This document shows positions 5,583 through 7,625 of a stretch of 7,625 bases of DNA, piece by piece. A program made the translations under genes and the position numbers. The notes under the pieces were generated by a model. That model was given only the letters and a program-made list of their open reading frames with translations, ran no database searches and was not told where the DNA came from. The stretch is from Desulfovibrio sp. (GTDB lineage Bacteria; Desulfobacterota; Desulfovibrionia; Desulfovibrionales; Desulfovibrionaceae). The stretch's first letter is position 1; every line of letters begins with the position of its first letter. The stretch covers positions 1-7,625 of the forward strand of contig JAIWOE010000180.1 in NCBI GenBank assembly GCA_020217165.1, given 5' to 3'.

Positions 5583-7625
5583 ACATTTCGACCATCCCTC
5601 GTCGTCCGTTCCGGGGTGGCCATCCGGCCTGTTGCAGGGCCGTCTCGATGCTCTCCACCAGGGTTTCCACGTCCATGGGCTTGGAAATGTAGCCGTCCAT
5701 GCCTGCGCCCAGGAAGCGGTCCCTGTCCCCGGCCATGGCGTAGGCGGTCATGGCGATAATGGGAATGCGGGAATACTGCCGAAACCGCGCCTCGGTGCGG
5801 ATTTCCCGGGCGGCGGTCAGACCATCCTTCACCGGCATCTGCACATCCATGAGAATGATGTCAAAGGGATGCTCCTCCAACAGGTCCAGGGCCTCCTGGC
5901 CGTTCATGGCTGGTGTGGTGACATAGCCGAGCTTCTCCAGCAGCTTGATACCCGCCAGGGAGTTGACTTCATCATCTTCCACAAAGAGCACCCGCGGCGG
6001 ATCGTCGTGGGGGCCATCGTGGGAGTCGGCGGCCGAGCCTGGCCGGGCTTGGCGGGCGGAAGCGGCCGGCTGTCGGGCAAAGGAGAGCACCAGATAGGCC
6101 GTGGTGCCCTGGCCAGGGGCGGAATCCAGGCACAGCTCCCCGCCCATGAGCCTCACGAGCTTGCGCACGATGGACAGGCCAAGCCCGGCTCCCTGGAACC
6201 GGCGTGCGTAGGCGGCCTCGGCCTGGGAGAAGGGCTCGAATACAACGCGCAGCAGCTGTTCGTCCATGCCAATGCCCGTATCGCTAACACAAAACAGCAC
6301 CCGAAGCGCCTCTTGGCCAGTGTCCGCAAGGCTCGGCAAGGGGAAGGCCTCCAGCCGAACCTGCCCTGCATCCGTAAATTTCACGGCATTGCCCACCAGG
6401 TTGACGAGGATCTGCCGCAGGCGGGTTTCATCGCCCACCAGCACCTCCGGCAGCGTGGACGCCATGTGGTATTCCAGGGCCACCCCCTTTTCGCTGGCAG
6501 GCAGGGCAAACAGCCCCAGCACCGACTCCTCCAAGGCAGCCACCTCAAAGGGCGCGGCCTGGAGGGTCAGTTTGCCGGATTCAATGCGCGAGAGGTCCAA
6601 GATGTCCGCGAGCAGGCGGGTCAGGCGGCGGGAGGACTGGATGGCTGTGGTCACATATTCCTGCTGCTCCGGCGTGAGGGACGTGGCCCCCAGGAGCTGG
6701 AGCATGCCCAGCACGCCATTCAGGGGCGTGCGGATCTCATGGCTCATGTTAGCCAGAAACTCGGACTTGGCCAGGTTGGCCGACTCCGCCGCCTCCTTGG
6801 CCCGGCGCATTGCTTCCGCGGCGCGTTTGAGGCTGCCGATTTCGTGGAAGAAAACCAATGCCCCGTTTCGGCCGGCCAGGGAAAAGGGCACGGCGGCCAC
6901 CTCCACATCCAGGGAGGTGCCATCCAGCCGCAGGATGACCTCCTCCGCCGGCGGCACATGTTTTTGCTCCCGGTTCAGGGTGTCGATGCGTTGGCGCACC
7001 TGCTCCCGACAGCTGGGATGAAACAGTTCGGCCACGTGGGCATGCAAGAGCTCGTCGGCACTCCGGGCGCCAAACAGGCGGGTGGCGGCCTCGTTAATAT
7101 AGGCAAAACGCCCTTCGATCTGGATGAAAATGCCCTCGGGGGCGCTGTCCGCCAGGGTCCGGAAGCGCTCTTCACTTTCCCGCAGGGCCGCCTCCGCTTC
7201 CCGCCGTTCGGAAATGTCCAGGCAGAAGCCGATGTAGCCCAGGAACTCGCCCTGGGTGTTGTACCGGGGGGCGCCGTAATCTACGATCCACCGATACTCC
7301 CCGCTGGCGTGCATGAGGCGGTATTCCATGACAAACTGTTCGCGGCGGTCGAAGGCCTCTGTATAGATGGCGATGCAGCGGTCCAGATCCTCGGGATGCA
7401 CGCCCTCGGCCCAGCCGTAGCCCAGTTCTTCCTCCATGGCGCGGCCGGTGAAGCGCAGCCATGGCTCATTGAAATAGGTGCACAGCTTTTCCGTGTCCGA
7501 GGCCCAGATGAGGGCCGTGCCGCTGTTGGCCAGGGTGCGGTAATGCTGCTCGCTTTCGGCCAGGGCCAGCTGGAACTGGCGCCCCTCGGTGCGGTCGCGC
7601 AGCACGAGCACCGAGCCCGCGGGGC
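5563..7625 (-). CDS. Hybrid sensor histidine kinase/response regulator (PAS-PAS-HisKA-HATPase_c-REC), 5' end outside window
   Basis: The frame is open to the right edge, reading PAGSVLVLRDRTEG, which looks like the end of another PAS domain. The GTG at 7611 is therefore an internal Val, not a start. Numbering from that GTG: PAS with PAC motif about 20-138 (YRLMHASGEYRWIVDYG, ending LDISERR), second PAS 143-262, a helical linker, then HisKA with phospho-acceptor His291 (FLANMSHEIRTPLNG). The ATPase domain has the N box (LVNLVGNAVKF, about 402-412), G1 (SDTGIGM), F box (VFEPFSQ) and G2 (GAGLGLS). A low-complexity linker (512-538) leads to a receiver with acidic Asp546-Asp547, phospho-acceptor Asp589 (LMDVQMP), Thr622 and Lys644. 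All catalytic residues are present. There are no membrane segments in the visible part, so sensing through PAS domains may be cytosolic. No HPt or output domain follows, so a separate HPt protein is likely. The 3' end overlaps the convergent gene. Confidence 0.95.
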   Translation of the reverse strand, partial: PAGSVLVLRDRTEGRQFQLALAESEQHYRTLANSGTALIWASDTEKLCTYFNEPWLRFTGRAMEEELGYGWAEGVHPEDLDRCIAIYTEAFDRREQFVMEYRLMHASGEYRWIVDYGAPRYNTQGEFLGYIGFCLDISERREAEAALRESEERFRTLADSAPEGIFIQIEGRFAYINEAATRLFGARSADELLHAHVAELFHPSCREQVRQRIDTLNREQKHVPPAEEVILRLDGTSLDVEVAAVPFSLAGRNGALVFFHEIGSLKRAAEAMRRAKEAAESANLAKSEFLANMSHEIRTPLNGVLGMLQLLGATSLTPEQQEYVTTAIQSSRRLTRLLADILDLSRIESGKLTLQAAPFEVAALEESVLGLFALPASEKGVALEYHMASTLPEVLVGDETRLRQILVNLVGNAVKFTDAGQVRLEAFPLPSLADTGQEALRVLFCVSDTGIGMDEQLLRVVFEPFSQAEAAYARRFQGAGLGLSIVRKLVRLMGGELCLDSAPGQGTTAYLVLSFARQPAASARQARPGSAADSHDGPHDDPPRVLFVEDDEVNSLAGIKLLEKLGYVTTPAMNGQEALDLLEEHPFDIILMDVQMPVKDGLTAAREIRTEARFRQYSRIPIIAMTAYAMAGDRDRFLGAGMDGYISKPMDVETLVESIETALQQAGWPPRNGRRGMVEMSPRVTG

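Noticed and set aside
6266..7021. 251-codon + strand frame opposite the kinase gene
   Set aside because: It is Ser/Arg-rich, antisense to intact HisKA and PAS coding sequence, and has no recognisable motif.

Overview
The window is GC-rich, with densely packed genes on both strands and long spurious open frames opposite the real ones. It suggests a Gram-negative proteobacterium. The mix of an AcrB-type pump, an AP-superfamily phosphohydrolase and a multi-PAS hybrid kinase would fit the Desulfovibrio group (Megalodesulfovibrio-like). That placement is a family-level impression, not something the sequence proves.

Layout. (1) 1-95: the last 30 codons of an upstream + strand gene, with an 18-bp in-frame tandem repeat. 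It ends 21 bp before the pump gene and is most likely the periplasmic adaptor (AcrA/MexA type). (2) 117-3233: a complete RND-family inner-membrane efflux pump of AcrB/MexB type. (3) 3234-3583: about 350 bp with no convincing gene but at least five inverted repeats and a 15-bp direct repeat, lying between the convergent pump operon and a tRNA gene. (4) 3584-3669, minus: tRNA-Leu(UAA) with an encoded CCA end. (5) 3695-4060, minus: a 121-residue protein I do not recognise, 25 bp upstream of the tRNA and probably transcribed with it. (6) 4061-4181: a divergent promoter region. (7) 4182-5573, plus: an alkaline-phosphatase-superfamily phosphodiesterase/phosphohydrolase, possibly on a leaderless mRNA. 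(8) 5563-7625, minus: the C-terminal 687 codons of a hybrid sensor histidine kinase (PAS-PAS-HisKA-HATPase-REC) that runs off the right edge. Its 3' end overlaps that of the phosphohydrolase by 11 bp.

How the genes relate. The adaptor tail and pump form an operon and would work with a TolC-type outer-membrane channel, which is not in the window. The other genes show no obvious shared pathway. The kinase has a receiver but no visible HPt or output domain, so it probably feeds a phosphorelay encoded elsewhere. I found no transposase, CRISPR array, toxin-antitoxin pair or defence cassette. The features most worth a second look are the hairpin-dense intergenic block, an 11-residue deletion in the pump, the repeat tail of the upstream protein, the possible leaderless start, and the hairpin that encloses the two overlapping stop codons. 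I do not see strong evidence for a new multi-gene system.
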